Source of the DNA: Arthrobotrys musiformis
Lineage: Eukaryota > Ascomycota > Orbiliomycetes > Orbiliales > Orbiliaceae
NCBI GenBank assembly: GCA_036971715.1
Contig: JAVHJL010000004.1
Span: 186,001-250,000, forward strand
Length of the DNA: 64,000 nucleotides
Reading direction: 5' to 3'
Positions 37,601 through 48,599 of the stretch are shown piece by piece (position 1 is the first letter of the stretch; the number at the start of each line of letters is the position of its first letter). Under the pieces are notes generated by a model. That model had not been told where the DNA came from. It saw only the letters and a program-made list of their open reading frames with translations, and searched no databases. A program made the translations under genes and the position numbers.

Positions 37601-39374
37601 CACTGAATATGGGATTCCCCAGACGCACATTTTCAGTAGCAGGGATAACAATTTCGTTGCAGAGATTCAAAGAGTCACTGAAGGACGAGGTGTTGATGTT
37701 GTTCTAAATTCACTCGCCGGAGAGCAATTGACAGGTTCCTGGGAATGCATCGCACCTTTTGGTCGCTTTATCGAAATTGGCCGCCAGGGAGTGCCGGCTG
37801 GAGCGCAGTTGGAAAAGAACTGCTCTTTCACTACGGTTGACCTAGCTCATATGTATAGAGAGCGCCCACTACAAGCCTCAAAGATGATTGGCCAAGCATT
37901 GAGTCTTTTCGAGAAGGGGATTTTCCGACCCTTGCAATCTCATCAATTCCCAGTTTCAGAAGTTATAGATGCTTTGAAATTGATCCGTGGTCGGAACATG
38001 AGTGGAAAGGTAGTGATAAATATTGAACGATCGATGGAGGTCCAGGTATGCAGAATAACTCAGCTAAGGCTATATACTTGCAATATTCCAAGGTTGAGAA
38101 TTTCAATCGCTAACCATACTTTCGGCATCAAAATTACAGGCGATACTGATCCCCAAACAAAAAAGGCTATTCGCTTCGGATTCATCTTATATCATTGCTG
38201 GCGGGCTGGGCGGCCTCGGATGCGACATTGCTCGTTGGATGGTAGAGAAAGGCGCACGCCACTTGATTCTACTATCGCGATCAGGTCCACGCACTGAAAC
38301 GGCACGAGCCTTGATAACAGATCTCAAAAATGTCGGTATAAATTGTGTCACTCCAGCCTGCGATATTTCCAGCTTCGAATCCGTCAAAGAAACCCTGGAA
38401 AGTTTAGTTGGGGTTGTCCCCCCAATTAAAGGTTGCATTCAAGCCAGTATGGTCCTAAGGGTAAGTTTTGATGAAAGAACTAGCAGACTAAAGGATAGAA
38501 AGGCTAAATTTTAAAATAGAGTGCTTTGTTTAGCGATATGACACACGCAGAATGGAGTGAAGCTCTAGCCCCTAAAGCCTCTGGAAGCTGGAACCTTCAT
38601 GCGCTTTTGCCCGAAAATTTGGATTTCTTCATCCTTCTGTCCTCAATTCAAGGCCTCATGGGGCCTCGAACGCAAGGAAATTATGCTGCGGGCAATACAT
38701 ACAAAGACGCTCTAGCCCAGTATCGTATTTCACGAGGCCTGAAAGCAGTATCATTGCAACTTGGATTGATGGACAGCGATGGGTACATGGCAGCTGCGGA
38801 AAATGAAGATGAGAAGCGCATGATGATGGCTCAGAACTCATTCGTGCCAGTTCAACGCCTGGATTTCCACGCTTTATTAGAGCATTATTGCGATTCCGCC
38901 ACCGAAATACAGCCGGATGAGGCACAACTAGCTCTGGGTATTAAGCTGCTCCATGTTAATCCAGATCTAGACCCACTTGGGACGGGCTGGGGGAGAGATC
39001 CTATGTTCCAGGAATTGCGCCGTCTTGAGGCTACCGAGGGAGTTCCTAGCGGAGGAACCAGTAGCAAAGAGACCGTGACACAGCTCGCCGCCGCCAGGTC
39101 CGACGAAGAAGCAGCAGATGTGGTCATAAAAGCTTTAACTGAAAAATTGGCTTCTATTGTATACGCGAAGGGAGCAGACGCGGATAACATTGACCGAAGC
39201 AGGCCGGTTCAGGCGTACGGGGTGGACTCACTCCAGACAATGGAGCTACGGGGGTGGTTCCTAAAGACTTTCCGATCAGATGTGCCAACGTTTGAGATCC
39301 TAGGTGCTCCGAGCTTGAATGCACTGGCGCTGATAATCGGTGAACGAAGCACCCTTCGGGTAAAACGTGCTTGA
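31650..39374 (+). CDS. Highly reducing type I polyketide synthase (KS-AT-DH-ER-KR-ACP)
   Basis: Ten exons, 2,261 aa, open throughout: 31650-31853, 31953-32082, 32212-32480, 32639-33072, 33283-34148, 34214-34373, 34427-35447, 35520-38045, 38140-38460, 38520-39374. KS: Cys180 (VETACSSS), His315 (EAHGTGT), His355 (KANIGH). AT: Ser681 (GHSSGE). DH: His1027 (EDHKIDNVLLYPGAG) and Asp1220 (HPATLDAVLQ). A structural pseudo-KR region follows directly, with no C-methyltransferase. ER: HRGSSGTGQAAI (about 1688-1700). KR: GGLGGLG (about 1891) and Tyr2032 (QGNYAAGN). ACP: Ser2214 (GVDSL). The chain ends 48 residues later with no thioesterase, reductase or transferase domain. All reducing domains are present, so the product is probably a reduced, unmethylated chain released by a separate enzyme. 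Confidence 0.95.
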
Positions 39375-40681
39375 ATTCAAATTTAGTCCGTGTTTTAGTT
39401 TCAGACCGATAGAATAGCAATTTATGTACTTCAATATCGATTCACAAGAATAGCTTCAGTTAAATTAGATTGTTTGATTCATTTTCATGCTAAGAGTGGC
39501 GATATATACAATCTAAAATTTTTTTGACATGGCATGGTCGATGAACTAGCTTCCTAGACGAATGTTATCATTGTGTATCATCAACTCAGATCCGCGTTAT
39601 AATTTGTTGTATTTCAGCGCCGTCATGCTGGAATTCGGATGCAAACATGTGCATGTGGACATATGCACGATAACGTTAGGCCTGAATCTGGGTTTGTGGT
39701 GAGCCGCCCTCCCAGACCACATTGCATTGCATCGCGATATCTTTAGGCGTCAAACGTTACAGAGTTTAACTTAGTTGATGGATCCATGGAAAGCAACTCT
39801 TAATATCTAAGGTTTATAGAAATGGCATCGCGATATCGGCCCTCAATTGATCCATTCATCGCACGCAAAACCCAACTTCGGGGCTTTCCCATGGAGGCAA
39901 GCTTGGGCTCACGATCGCTGTGCATTGATTGCGATCTAGCTTCCAAGATCAGGTCAATTTCGGTTCCTCAATTCCACTTTCATCCCAACCGATATCATTT
40001 TTGTTTAGCTCAACTATAGCTACAATTAATGGCTAGCTCATGCGAGCTAACTAAATCTTGAAAAGAAGGTGGGCCGCTCGGGAGACCTCGAGAGGGGAAA
40101 AAATTAATAATATACCAAAGTATGTACTTAAATACCAAGACTAGGTACAGGTACATCGATGGAAAAGAAGGTACATGACTAGATCGATTACAATTATTCG
40201 TTCTCTGAGGGGTTACATATTCTTCTTTCACATCCCTGCTTTGCAGCCGGCAGCCCTGCAAAATTTCTGGAGATCCCGAATTCGAAATAGTTTGAGCCGC
40301 ACAGCAGCGAGGGATGCATAGGCTGCCGCACCTTTCTAAAAAAAACTCAACCGAAACCCCACTTTTACTGTGCGGCACTACCAAAACCTGGCTCATTGCA
40401 GATATCCCCACTTCGATTTATCTGGTGTGGAATGCAACCTCCACCGACCTTCGCCGGTACCGATATCGATAGATCGGCCGTCCTGCAAGACGAAGCCGTC
40501 CCTGCATCTGTAGAACCTTCTAGCTACCAATATTTCCAAAACAACACATGTTTTGCTCCGGACTGCGTTCTAGCTCGATCGAACCTCAGGCCTGCATCGG
40601 GATGCTCATGGGCGTGAGCGGGGTCCATCGCATGCGAGACGGCATCGATTGTCGAGGTATAATTGCCCCGCTTTGAGAAAC
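39375..40681. other. Intergenic, 1.3 kb
   Basis: Between the convergent 3' ends of the PKS and the F-box gene. No gene, repeat or element recognised. Confidence 0.5.
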
Positions 40682-41473
40682 TCATGTATTGATGTCATAA
40701 ACTAGGAGATTTGGGTACCCGGTGGGGCGATGCATCGACGCATCGCGATGTTCAGTGCGAGTCCTTTTGTCCATGTCGATGCCGTTAATTACGTTAACCC
40801 ATTGGCAATACTGGCGCTCCGATCGCCTTACTACGCACCCATCAAGAGATCCGATCTGCTCAGATGAGTTGAGTTTCCGAAAGGGTAGAAGCTGATGTAA
40901 TGCAATTTCTTGGAATATTCTTGGTAACAAGCCGCCAGATTCCAATTGACTTCGGATATCCGTAATAAACTCGCTGATGAAGCTTCGAGTTGTCGGAAAT
41001 GATGACACGGAAAGCTTTGAACAGTGGCGATAACCAGCAGGAAGCCATGTACCTGTTTCTACATAAAAGCGGCGGGATTCGGCTGACAAGGCCCCGCTTC
41101 CCGCCTTGTGGAATGGTGGCTCCTCTAAGAACGGGCAGGCTGAGATATCCCAACTATCAAAGGAGTTTGGGTCTTTGTCATGATTATCTTGATGATTTAG
41201 GAAGCGGATTCTATACGATTCTACCCTGCCGTTGCGGGTAACGCAACTCAATTGGCGGTCACTCGGGAGTAGTAGGAGTTTGTGGGCTTTGGGGGTTTGT
41301 GGACAGCCCGCTTCGGATTCAGATTGGTATCTCGCCTCGACAAACGCCTTCGTTTGAAAGATGCTGCACCAAAAGGGCGAAGCACTAGCTGCAGCAATTT
41401 GGTCGACAATATCAACAATATAGAACAAAATTTGAAAATGCAGTTCGGGGGGAAGGTCGCGAAGAGATGTCAT
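40682..41473 (-). CDS. F-box-like protein, tandem copy A
   Basis: Single exon, 263 aa, from ATG 41473. The F-box-like start is LRDLPPELHFQILFYIVDIVD. It shares a block order with its neighbour at 41712: RY after the F-box, HKLLLLPSDRQLSCVTRNG, GRVESYRIRF, FLEEPP, then a helix with FISEF. The two genes lie head to tail 238 bp apart and are clearly a tandem duplication that has since diverged. The second F-box helix is weak here (no conserved VC..W), so Skp1 binding is less certain than for the other members. No link to the polyketide chemistry is visible. Confidence 0.72.
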   Translation of the reverse strand: MTSLRDLPPELHFQILFYIVDIVDQIAAASASPFWCSIFQTKAFVEARYQSESEAGCPQTPKAHKLLLLPSDRQLSCVTRNGRVESYRIRFLNHQDNHDKDPNSFDSWDISACPFLEEPPFHKAGSGALSAESRRFYVETGTWLPAGYRHCSKLSVSSFPTTRSFISEFITDIRSQLESGGLLPRIFQEIALHQLLPFRKLNSSEQIGSLDGCVVRRSERQYCQWVNVINGIDMDKRTRTEHRDASMHRPTGYPNLLVYDINT

Positions 41474-41711
41474 GACGATTGACTGGGCTTACTAATACTA
41501 GACGCCTATTAGAAAGTGGCCCTTGTGGGAGATAATCAACTGGGATGTCGATTTCTCTGAACCTTCAAAAATGCCTTCGTTTGTCGGTATAAATACGGTT
41601 CGCGGTTTTGTTGTAACTCATCAATTTGGCGCGGGGGTGCTTGCTGGTTTAGGTTTTGCGATAATGGATTGCCTCGTAAGCCCCAGTTAGATCTATAGAT
41701 CTCAAGCCAAA

Positions 41712-42449
41712 TCAGGTACCTGCTTCCTCCTCGGGGAGGGCATTGCTGTCAAGTTTTAACCACTCTCTGTGCTCCTCGGCTGACCGTTTGATAACCTTTC
41801 CAACGAGGATATGGTTCAAGATGAGTGTAAGCGTTCGCCAATCGAGCCTTGTGACTTCGTTGAGGGAAAACACCACCTCTTGAAGCAAGTCCGTCCGCAC
41901 ACCGGCTCCGTTCATATGGGATTGTGCGTTCTTAACAAAAACAGTAATTAGTTCCTTGATTGTTGTGATGTTCTGGCACTCAATCCGCTGTAAGCCAATT
42001 ACTCCAGTTCTGTCGATCAAATACATGCTCCCTTGGATTCCTGGCCCCGTCTGGAGGGGCTCTTCGCTGCCTTCACCCCTGCTCACGGCCAACCCCAAAG
42101 GTGGCTCATCAAGAAACCAGCTCGTTGAAATGTCTTTGGTTCCGTAATTGGAGAAATAATTTTCTTCAGCCTCTGGAGGGATGAATAATAGCCTGTAGGA
42201 TTCGACATTTCCATATCGGACTGTACAGCTCAGCCGAAACCGATGTCCTGTCGCCAGAAGCTTGTGAATCGGGGGAAGAGGAGAACGCGGGTCGTCGCTT
42301 GGAACATATCGCCTCCCCCGCGACGCTTTCGTGAAAAGAAGACGACGCCAGAGAGAAAACGTCTCCGTCGCCGCTATTTCGTCGTCGATATCAACGAGAT
42401 ACGATAGAATGCTAGAATGAATTTCAGGAGGCAGATCGCAAATCGACAT
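41712..42449 (-). CDS. F-box-like protein, tandem copy B
   Basis: Single exon, 245 aa, ATG 42449. Starts ICDLPPEIHSSILSYLVDI, then TFSLWRRL, RGRRYVPSDD, IHKLLATGHRFRLSCTVRYG, VESYRLLFIPP, FLDEPP and ITVFVKNAQSHM. The same block order occurs in copy A (40682), from which it is separated by 238 bp. The shared post-F-box blocks define a family-specific domain that presumably binds the target. Acidic C-terminus (PEEEAGT). Confidence 0.75.
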   Translation of the reverse strand: MSICDLPPEIHSSILSYLVDIDDEIAATETFSLWRRLLFTKASRGRRYVPSDDPRSPLPPIHKLLATGHRFRLSCTVRYGNVESYRLLFIPPEAEENYFSNYGTKDISTSWFLDEPPLGLAVSRGEGSEEPLQTGPGIQGSMYLIDRTGVIGLQRIECQNITTIKELITVFVKNAQSHMNGAGVRTDLLQEVVFSLNEVTRLDWRTLTLILNHILVGKVIKRSAEEHREWLKLDSNALPEEEAGT

Positions 42450-42991
42450 GCTGGATTCATAAGACCGCTAGGGCCCATAAGTTACACTGCGCGAATGCGT
42501 ATATGAGATGTGTAACATGACCGTGAGAAGTAGCTGGGTTCATGGAAAATACATGGAGCTTGCCAAATGGCCATTCGCAACACAAATAGCACGATCCGAA
42601 GCCACCAAGAAGGCTGCAACACCACCCGATTCGGCGCGTCGGCTAAAATTGTCCCCAACAGCGCTGCGAATCCGAAACAATAAATCAACTGAATGAGATG
42701 AAAACATAGAAAAAAAAACCTTTGAAAAAACTAAAGAGGTTCCGCTTTCCAAGGGAAGTGGGCAGTGGACAGAATTGTGCACAATCGCGCAGGATAAAGC
42801 AGCACACAGCCAAGAAAAAAAACATAATAAAATAAAATAAAATAAAATAAAATCCAGTGGGTGTTACACAGTATAAAGCCGATCTTAACTCAGAATTATC
42901 TCAAACATTACCAAAAGCAGTTAGTCTGTGGCACATACTAACCCGTATATGGAATTACTAGATACAACACGGCAACACAATTTAGGCTCTT
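42450..42991. other. Intergenic with (AAAAT)n microsatellite
   Basis: 542 bases; no gene seen. Contains the microsatellite at 42826-42853. Confidence 0.5.
42826..42853. repeat. (AAAAT)n microsatellite
   Basis: About five and a half perfect AAAAT units. Confidence 0.9.
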
Positions 42992-43711
42992 CTAGGATTC
43001 TACGCTGGCTTCGATATTGTCGGCGAACTGTGCTTCATCGGCCGGTATTCCATTGGTCTCTTCGTCTGGAAGATATTTCTTTTCGAGCTTCTTTCTCTCT
43101 CGGCGATGTCGGATTCGTAAGTAAATCAGTAGGACAGACAGTACCAGTAATAATGCTGCCTCTGTCCCCGCTAGTGTCATTAGGCCGGAGCGAGTCATAT
43201 ACTCTTCTTCGGTAACTATAGGTGTACGCTTCCCGGTTAGATCTTCAATGCATAGCCTAAATAGCTAGGAGTGTCGGAGTCAAATTCATGAAGGTCTCAA
43301 AAACTCACCACCTGTTGCGACTGTAGTACCAATACCAGCCGCGCCTTCGCCCGCAACGGCAACTGTTACCAACACCTTTCCATCGTCTTGTTTATACATA
43401 TAAACTTTTGACCCATCTTCGTTGACGTGGACATTATTGCCTGCAGCAATATACTCTTGTGCACTCTCTCGCGCGGCGGCGTGGGCTGCTGCGTCGGCGT
43501 ATTCGCGTGCGGGCGTTATTTGGATGACTTCGGGAGGGTCTATCGGTTGCTGATGTTGTAGTACCCGTGTTCGAGGCCGACTCCTAATAGGGCCGGTGTT
43601 TGGTTTGCCATGAGAGTTGGGCCGGATATGTGGAATGGAGACCGAATGAATGGCCGGTACAACAACCCGCGTTATCCTCGTTGGTATACGTATCCTCGGG
43701 ATATAAGGCAT
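42992..43711 (-). CDS. Small single-pass membrane protein, splicing unresolved
   Basis: Two coding-looking pieces on the minus strand. The upstream piece starts at ATG 43711 and runs to about 43300; it is rich in Ile/Arg/Pro, then EYADAAAHAAARESAQEYI and a valine/glycine stretch. The downstream piece (about 43262-42992) reads CIEDLTGKRTPIVTEEEYM, then a transmembrane helix (ALLLVLSVLLIYLRIRH), a basic stretch RRERKKLEKKY and an acidic tail. A standard intron (GTGAGT donor near 43307, TTTAG acceptor near 43263) joins them in the wrong frame and would stop after YALKI. A GTTGGT donor near 43373 would keep the frame but remove about 22 codons. I cannot decide; a frameshift or a sequence error is also possible. 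No family recognised. Confidence 0.45.
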
Positions 43712-44887
43712 CGTTGCTTCTTTCTGTGAGGTCCTAGTTTTGTCGATGGATGCCCGTATGAGATAAGGCTAGAACCCTAAATCAAAAACAAGTTAGATGG
43801 ATATATAGGTTCTAGCTGGTAGTTTTTATTATCAAACGGGGGGATACTCACTGTATAGCACAAGTTGGATCCTATTAAAGCGTACTACGTAAGCAACAGG
43901 CAAAACAGGGAATAATCACGAATCAACAACAGCACAGCCTGCAGCCCACTGTGCATGTGTGCGTTGATGGAACTTGACAAAATTTGTTACTTCAGGCTCC
44001 TAGCATTTCGCTGTCATGAATGTCCTCAACATATGCACACTATCACCTCGAAGTGGTGTGGTTGACGCCTGCGTTGGAAGTCAGCCTCGCGCGCTTTTTG
44101 TCGCCATTGGGGTGTATCAACGTATCTCCACATAATTCTCAGTCCGCCGTACGCTCCGAATTTCATCAGCCTACCAACAGTATGTGTGGATACAAGTACC
44201 TCAGCAAGATTTCTCGCATTTGAAAGTATTGCCGTTCGCGGAATTGGTTATCATTTCAAGGCGCACGCCGGGGATCCCCGGTGCACCGCCTCCGCAGATT
44301 CGTATCACGCAATCACAATGTGCCCGTTACTGTATATATGTCGGCCTACGCCCAAATATTCGAAATTTTGATATATTTCGCGTCGACTTGCAATGGCGTG
44401 ATCTTTCGGCCTTTCGGTACATGCAACCAGAAGACCTTGGGGTACTGGTTATAGCCAGAGCGGCATCGGTCCCATAGCTCCAACCTCCAAGCCTCGTCCA
44501 GATATAATTAGACTCCCCAATTCACCTAGGTTTAAAATTTTAACAGATTCCACCAAACATATCAATATGAGAGAAACAGGCACTGCATAGAGGGTAGGTC
44601 AAAACATTCGCTCGTACTAGTCCTTTGATATTTGCGTCATTGGTTTGATAGGTTTGGAATTAATTTAATATACCTTGATGGAATTGAGACAGAATGCCGT
44701 CTAAGATCGCATGGACTTCGAAAATTTATACTTAATGGGCAAAAGTTCATTAACACAGATACTGGATTTAGAGCTTCAGGGATATTAAAAATCAGCCAAT
44801 ATTAGGCGATAACTATGGGAGGACATTTACGAGACCTGGCTATAGATCTTAATCATTGAACTACAGTCCAAAGAATTGAAACCGAAA
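43712..44887. other. Intergenic, divergent promoters
   Basis: 1.2 kb between the small membrane protein gene (minus) and the CorA-like gene (plus). A 97-codon frame at 44184 has no family signature. Nothing else seen. Confidence 0.5.
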
Positions 44888-46753
44888 ATGTCGGTACTGA
44901 CACAGCCCGCCATATCACGCACAACGTACCTGGAACTTCCCCGAGTAACACCTCCAACTCTACACCTGCGTTCTCATATTATCTGGTTTGACCGCAGTGG
45001 AAACAGCTTTACACTCGACCGGGAAGCTGCTCATGCCTTCATATACGACTCGAATGTTCCGATCCCGGCAGGCTGTATTTACTATATGGTACTATCTGAG
45101 GACCCAACTTTAGAGGACTTCCGGCTCCTAAAATCAAGATTCTCGTGCCCATCCGAGCTTGATCGCCGGTTTCATAGTTTTAACTCTTCAATTTCGCACC
45201 GGCAATGGAAAGGAGGCCGTCTGTCTGAAATTGGTGCTGCTAATAGAATCGATTTCTATGTTCAATACAACAACCCCAGTCGGCTCTCGGCATTTGTTGA
45301 TGAAACCAAGACTTCTTCTATAGCCTGGCTGAGCCGCTTGAAAGCCTATTTTCTGGCGTCATCCTACCCGTTGGTGGATGAGTTTGAGAAACATGAAGAG
45401 AAAGAAACCAAAACTCTGGCCCAGGGCGGAAACCCAACGGCCGGCGGACGAACAACGTTTTGGACGATGCGAAGGTTGGTTTTGTCGCCATATTTGGATA
45501 GAATTCAGTTGAGCAGCAGGCTGTGGAGGAAAGGCATCGGAAATGCGAGTGATGGCGCCAGCTTGTGGTATTCCAAGCACAGTATTTCCCTTTGCCGGGT
45601 ATCGAACGCGAGCGTGGAAAGCAATGAGGTTTCAGCCGGTATGAAAAGATTTTTCCGCCATATCTACAGTCCCACAAGCATACGTGAGAATCTAATCTCA
45701 AAAATAGATTTATATCTTTTCGACCAGTTCTCTGACTGGATTGGCAGCCCCATATTTACCGGGAATGGCAAACTACACAGGGTAGTGGATGGCGACGCCG
45801 CAGCAAAGTGCCTGTCTTTCGTCGGCATTTTCAAGGATCTACTTTCGTCACCTGCCTCAGCAACTCGTAACTGCGGGATCCAGGGAGGGCCTGTAAATCT
45901 CAGAGATTATCAGATCGCAAAAATGATACGAATGGCCTGTTTTCTAGACTTATTACGAATTATAGCGGCACAACTCATGGGTTATATCGACAACCTAAAT
46001 TTCCAGGCTACTAGGGACGATCTAGCTCCATACGATGCCTATCGCGAACACAATAACCTACATCTTCATCAAATTGAAGCGGTTTTATCAAACCTTGCGC
46101 AATACGCTTCATATTTGAAAAGGAAACTACGCTTGCCTCACCCGGACTTTGGAGCTGGGAGTAGTAGCACCGCCCCAACTAGATACCAAATGGATCTTAT
46201 GTGGCTTCGTAGGACACTTTCAAATCTCGAGTCGGATATAGAAAGCATGAGAAGCACGGTCGCCTCCGTCCGGACTCTCCAAGACAATGGCTACCAAAGC
46301 CGGTCAGAAACTCGCCAACGGCAGGAGTCACGTCATATTAGGAAGCTAGCGATACTAGCTACAATATTTCTTCCACTAAGTCTCTCTACAGGCCTTCTGA
46401 GTATGCAGACTCGTGTCAGCGAGCTCGGGAACTTACTTTACGATTACGTTGGCATTGTAGTGACCCTAGCTTGGATCTTAATGTTTTACTTTGCCGTTGA
46501 CGTCAGTAGGATGAAGGGAACAGCCTTAATGTTCTTTCCGCATCCAAAAGCTGTTTTCTTTGTAGCCCTTTGTGTCGCCATGGTATCATTTCAGTTTGGG
46601 ATGTGGTGGGGGGTCAGGAAAGGCTGGATGAGTTTGGCTTTAGGTATTGCGCCACTAGGGTTCATGGTTCTCTTGATTTGGATTATTACAAAATTCTTTA
46701 CTGGGCTCGGTAATTGCCCAAGCAATTTCAAAACTTCCGCTACTAAGATTTGA
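44888..46753 (+). CDS. CorA-like membrane protein lacking the GMN motif
   Basis: Single exon, 621 aa from ATG 44888. A long soluble part (about residues 1-490) contains helices (RTLSNLESDIESMRSTVASV, then SRHIRKLAILATIFLPLSL) as in the stalk leading to TM1 of CorA Mg2+ channels. Where CorA has the pore signature GMN, this protein has STGLLSMQ. Four hydrophobic segments follow at about 491-510, 525-545, 557-577 and 585-607, instead of the two of classical CorA. Such proteins are common in ascomycete genomes as CorA-like transmembrane proteins, with unknown transport ability. With the GMN replaced by SMQ, Mg2+ transport should not be assumed. No link to the cluster is apparent. Confidence 0.75.
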   Translation: MSVLTQPAISRTTYLELPRVTPPTLHLRSHIIWFDRSGNSFTLDREAAHAFIYDSNVPIPAGCIYYMVLSEDPTLEDFRLLKSRFSCPSELDRRFHSFNSSISHRQWKGGRLSEIGAANRIDFYVQYNNPSRLSAFVDETKTSSIAWLSRLKAYFLASSYPLVDEFEKHEEKETKTLAQGGNPTAGGRTTFWTMRRLVLSPYLDRIQLSSRLWRKGIGNASDGASLWYSKHSISLCRVSNASVESNEVSAGMKRFFRHIYSPTSIRENLISKIDLYLFDQFSDWIGSPIFTGNGKLHRVVDGDAAAKCLSFVGIFKDLLSSPASATRNCGIQGGPVNLRDYQIAKMIRMACFLDLLRIIAAQLMGYIDNLNFQATRDDLAPYDAYREHNNLHLHQIEAVLSNLAQYASYLKRKLRLPHPDFGAGSSSTAPTRYQMDLMWLRRTLSNLESDIESMRSTVASVRTLQDNGYQSRSETRQRQESRHIRKLAILATIFLPLSLSTGLLSMQTRVSELGNLLYDYVGIVVTLAWILMFYFAVDVSRMKGTALMFFPHPKAVFFVALCVAMVSFQFGMWWGVRKGWMSLALGIAPLGFMVLLIWIITKFFTGLGNCPSNFKTSATKI

Positions 46754-47068
46754 CCTCGAGATATGCAGCGTGCATGTAGTCTCGCCGAAGCTACTCTGTC
46801 ATGGAGCGGGATGATGAGTGGGGAAGGAAGGGAGGATGGAGGAATCTCGTAACATATAGATAAAGATCACCTTTTGGCCCTAGGCCCCAATATTATACTC
46901 CCGAGAAGACACCGCTAAACGAGGGCCACGTAACCACAACTTAAACTACGTGAAATACAAGCTGGAGCGATTCACAAAGTGAGTTTATCAATTTCAGACG
47001 CGCCAGATACGCCCTCATCTATAAATTTATATATAGCCGGATCAAATGTTTAATTGTAGGGTTATTCG
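46754..47068. other. Short intergenic interval
   Basis: About 315 bases between the CorA-like gene and the F-box relic. Nothing recognisable. Confidence 0.5.
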
Positions 47069-47655
47069 TTACCGAGGTGCCCAAGAAGCGGCAGATTCAT
47101 CGTCGTCCCCCGGATCCCCTATCATCGTTGTTGAGTAGAACGAAATATGCGAAAAGATCTTAAGAGTGTTGTCGAGAAAGGAGCAATCTGAGCCCACATC
47201 CCCTACTTCCAACTCCTTAGTGCAGTTGACACCGTACCTATCGAATCTCTCAGTCGAGCGAGCTCTCGGATCGTATATATATTCCGTCACTGGCCCCAAT
47301 CGCCACCACCGAGCCACTTGTTTTCTTTAATGGAGCTAGAGTTGTCGTATCTAAAACTTTTTATCTCACTCTTTTCATCGGTAAGCCCGGTCACTCTTTG
47401 TGCGGTCTGGGTACGAGACCAGGTAAACCCAAATTTAAGGTCGGCTGAAAGAATACAGTGAATAGGTGGGAGACCTAGTTCCGGGGCGTACCCTGCTTTG
47501 CGGAAAGTGTCGCCCCCAAGAATAATATCTCGCTAAATTTTGCAGCATTTCGAGGCAAATATTTACTCACTGACCTCCAGATATGATAGAATTTGGACGC
47601 GGAGCTCAATAGGCAGTCTAAAGACGGGCGGTCTGCTCCAGCGCTCAGAGAAAAG
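47069..47655 (-). pseudogene. Relic of an F-box gene
   Basis: On the minus strand, 47616-47572 reads FRLPIELRVQILSYLE, a good first F-box helix, but a stop lies upstream (near 47648) with no ATG in between, and the frame ends right after the helix at a possible intron donor. About 250 bp downstream, 47317-47069 encodes ARWWRLGPVTEYIYDPRAR, KELEVGDVGSDCSFLDNTLK, which resembles the middle block (FLDEP region) of the intact F-box paralogues. The second F-box helix and the start are missing. I read this as a decayed copy; a gene with unseen upstream exons is the alternative. Confidence 0.4.
47405..47419 (+). promoter_or_regulatory. GTCTG-N4-CGAGAC element, copy 4
   Basis: GTCTGGGTACGAGAC, identical over 15 nt to copy 2 upstream of the PKS (31308-31322). 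It lies 1.18 kb before the thiolase-like gene and inside the interval occupied by the F-box relic. Confidence 0.4.
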
Positions 47656-48599
47656 TTACTAGCGGAAATTATTCGAGATCGGATTTGCAAAGGGTGCTTC
47701 TGAATTAGAACAATGGTGCTGCCGGTGTAGAGACTTGCCTGCGGTGGTTTAGTATTACTAAGGCCCGTCTGGATGAAGATACCCTAGGGAATTGATATAT
47801 GTTTGTAATATTCGTTAATTATTGCGAGGAAGATGACATGACATGACCTTACTGTGACACTTTGGATTCGAGGCTACCATCATCTAGCTCCGTGCATGGC
47901 CACTCAACACGTTTTCCTTGGTCTTGATCTCGTATGTACCCTGACCAGACCGCATAAAGGGATGTCTGTTTTCCTCCAATTAATTGAAGATCTAAACTCC
48001 CAAAACGTTTACACTCGCCTTCCAATTATAAATATGTGTGCTTGCCTTTGCGAGTGTGGCCGCATTCCGATTATATTTTGACGTCCGTCTTTGAACTAGA
48101 TCTATAGATTTAGACCGATACATGTACAACCAGTAGCTTGGCTCCAATTACTAACGTTAACATTGCGTTGCCTGGTGTTGGATTACTGTCGCAAAAATGG
48201 CCGCGCTCGCGCTCATGGTCGGCAGGCCCGACCTTCACGATCGCGGTCGTGAGTCTGCTTACCTTCAGTTTTCGCCCCTAAATATACCCACCTGCTCTAT
48301 ATTTGATGGCAAGATGAGCTTTCCAGGCTATGTCTCAGGGAGTTCGTACTAAATTCATGTGAAAACATGCACGACGTCCGACTGCTAACGTCTCATTCCC
48401 TGTTGAGCAAGTGTATTCGGCCTCGGCTTAAACCTGGTCGCTAACTTATAAACCGGGTTACGTTTTTTGCATCAAGCATCTGAAATAAATTTTCACGCGA
48501 CGGCATGTAATCCTGGGGTGGACACAATCTAGACATTTTCTATACTTTGCTTGGCCGTGTTTTGATTATATTTGGGGTATCAGAAGTTGGAAGCTCATC
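47656..48599. other. Intergenic, promoter side of the thiolase-like gene
   Basis: 0.94 kb. Short frames only; no further copy of the inverted-repeat element. Confidence 0.5.

Noticed and set aside
45318..45701. Antisense frame inside the CorA-like gene
   Set aside because: Shadow of a clear single-exon gene on the other strand.
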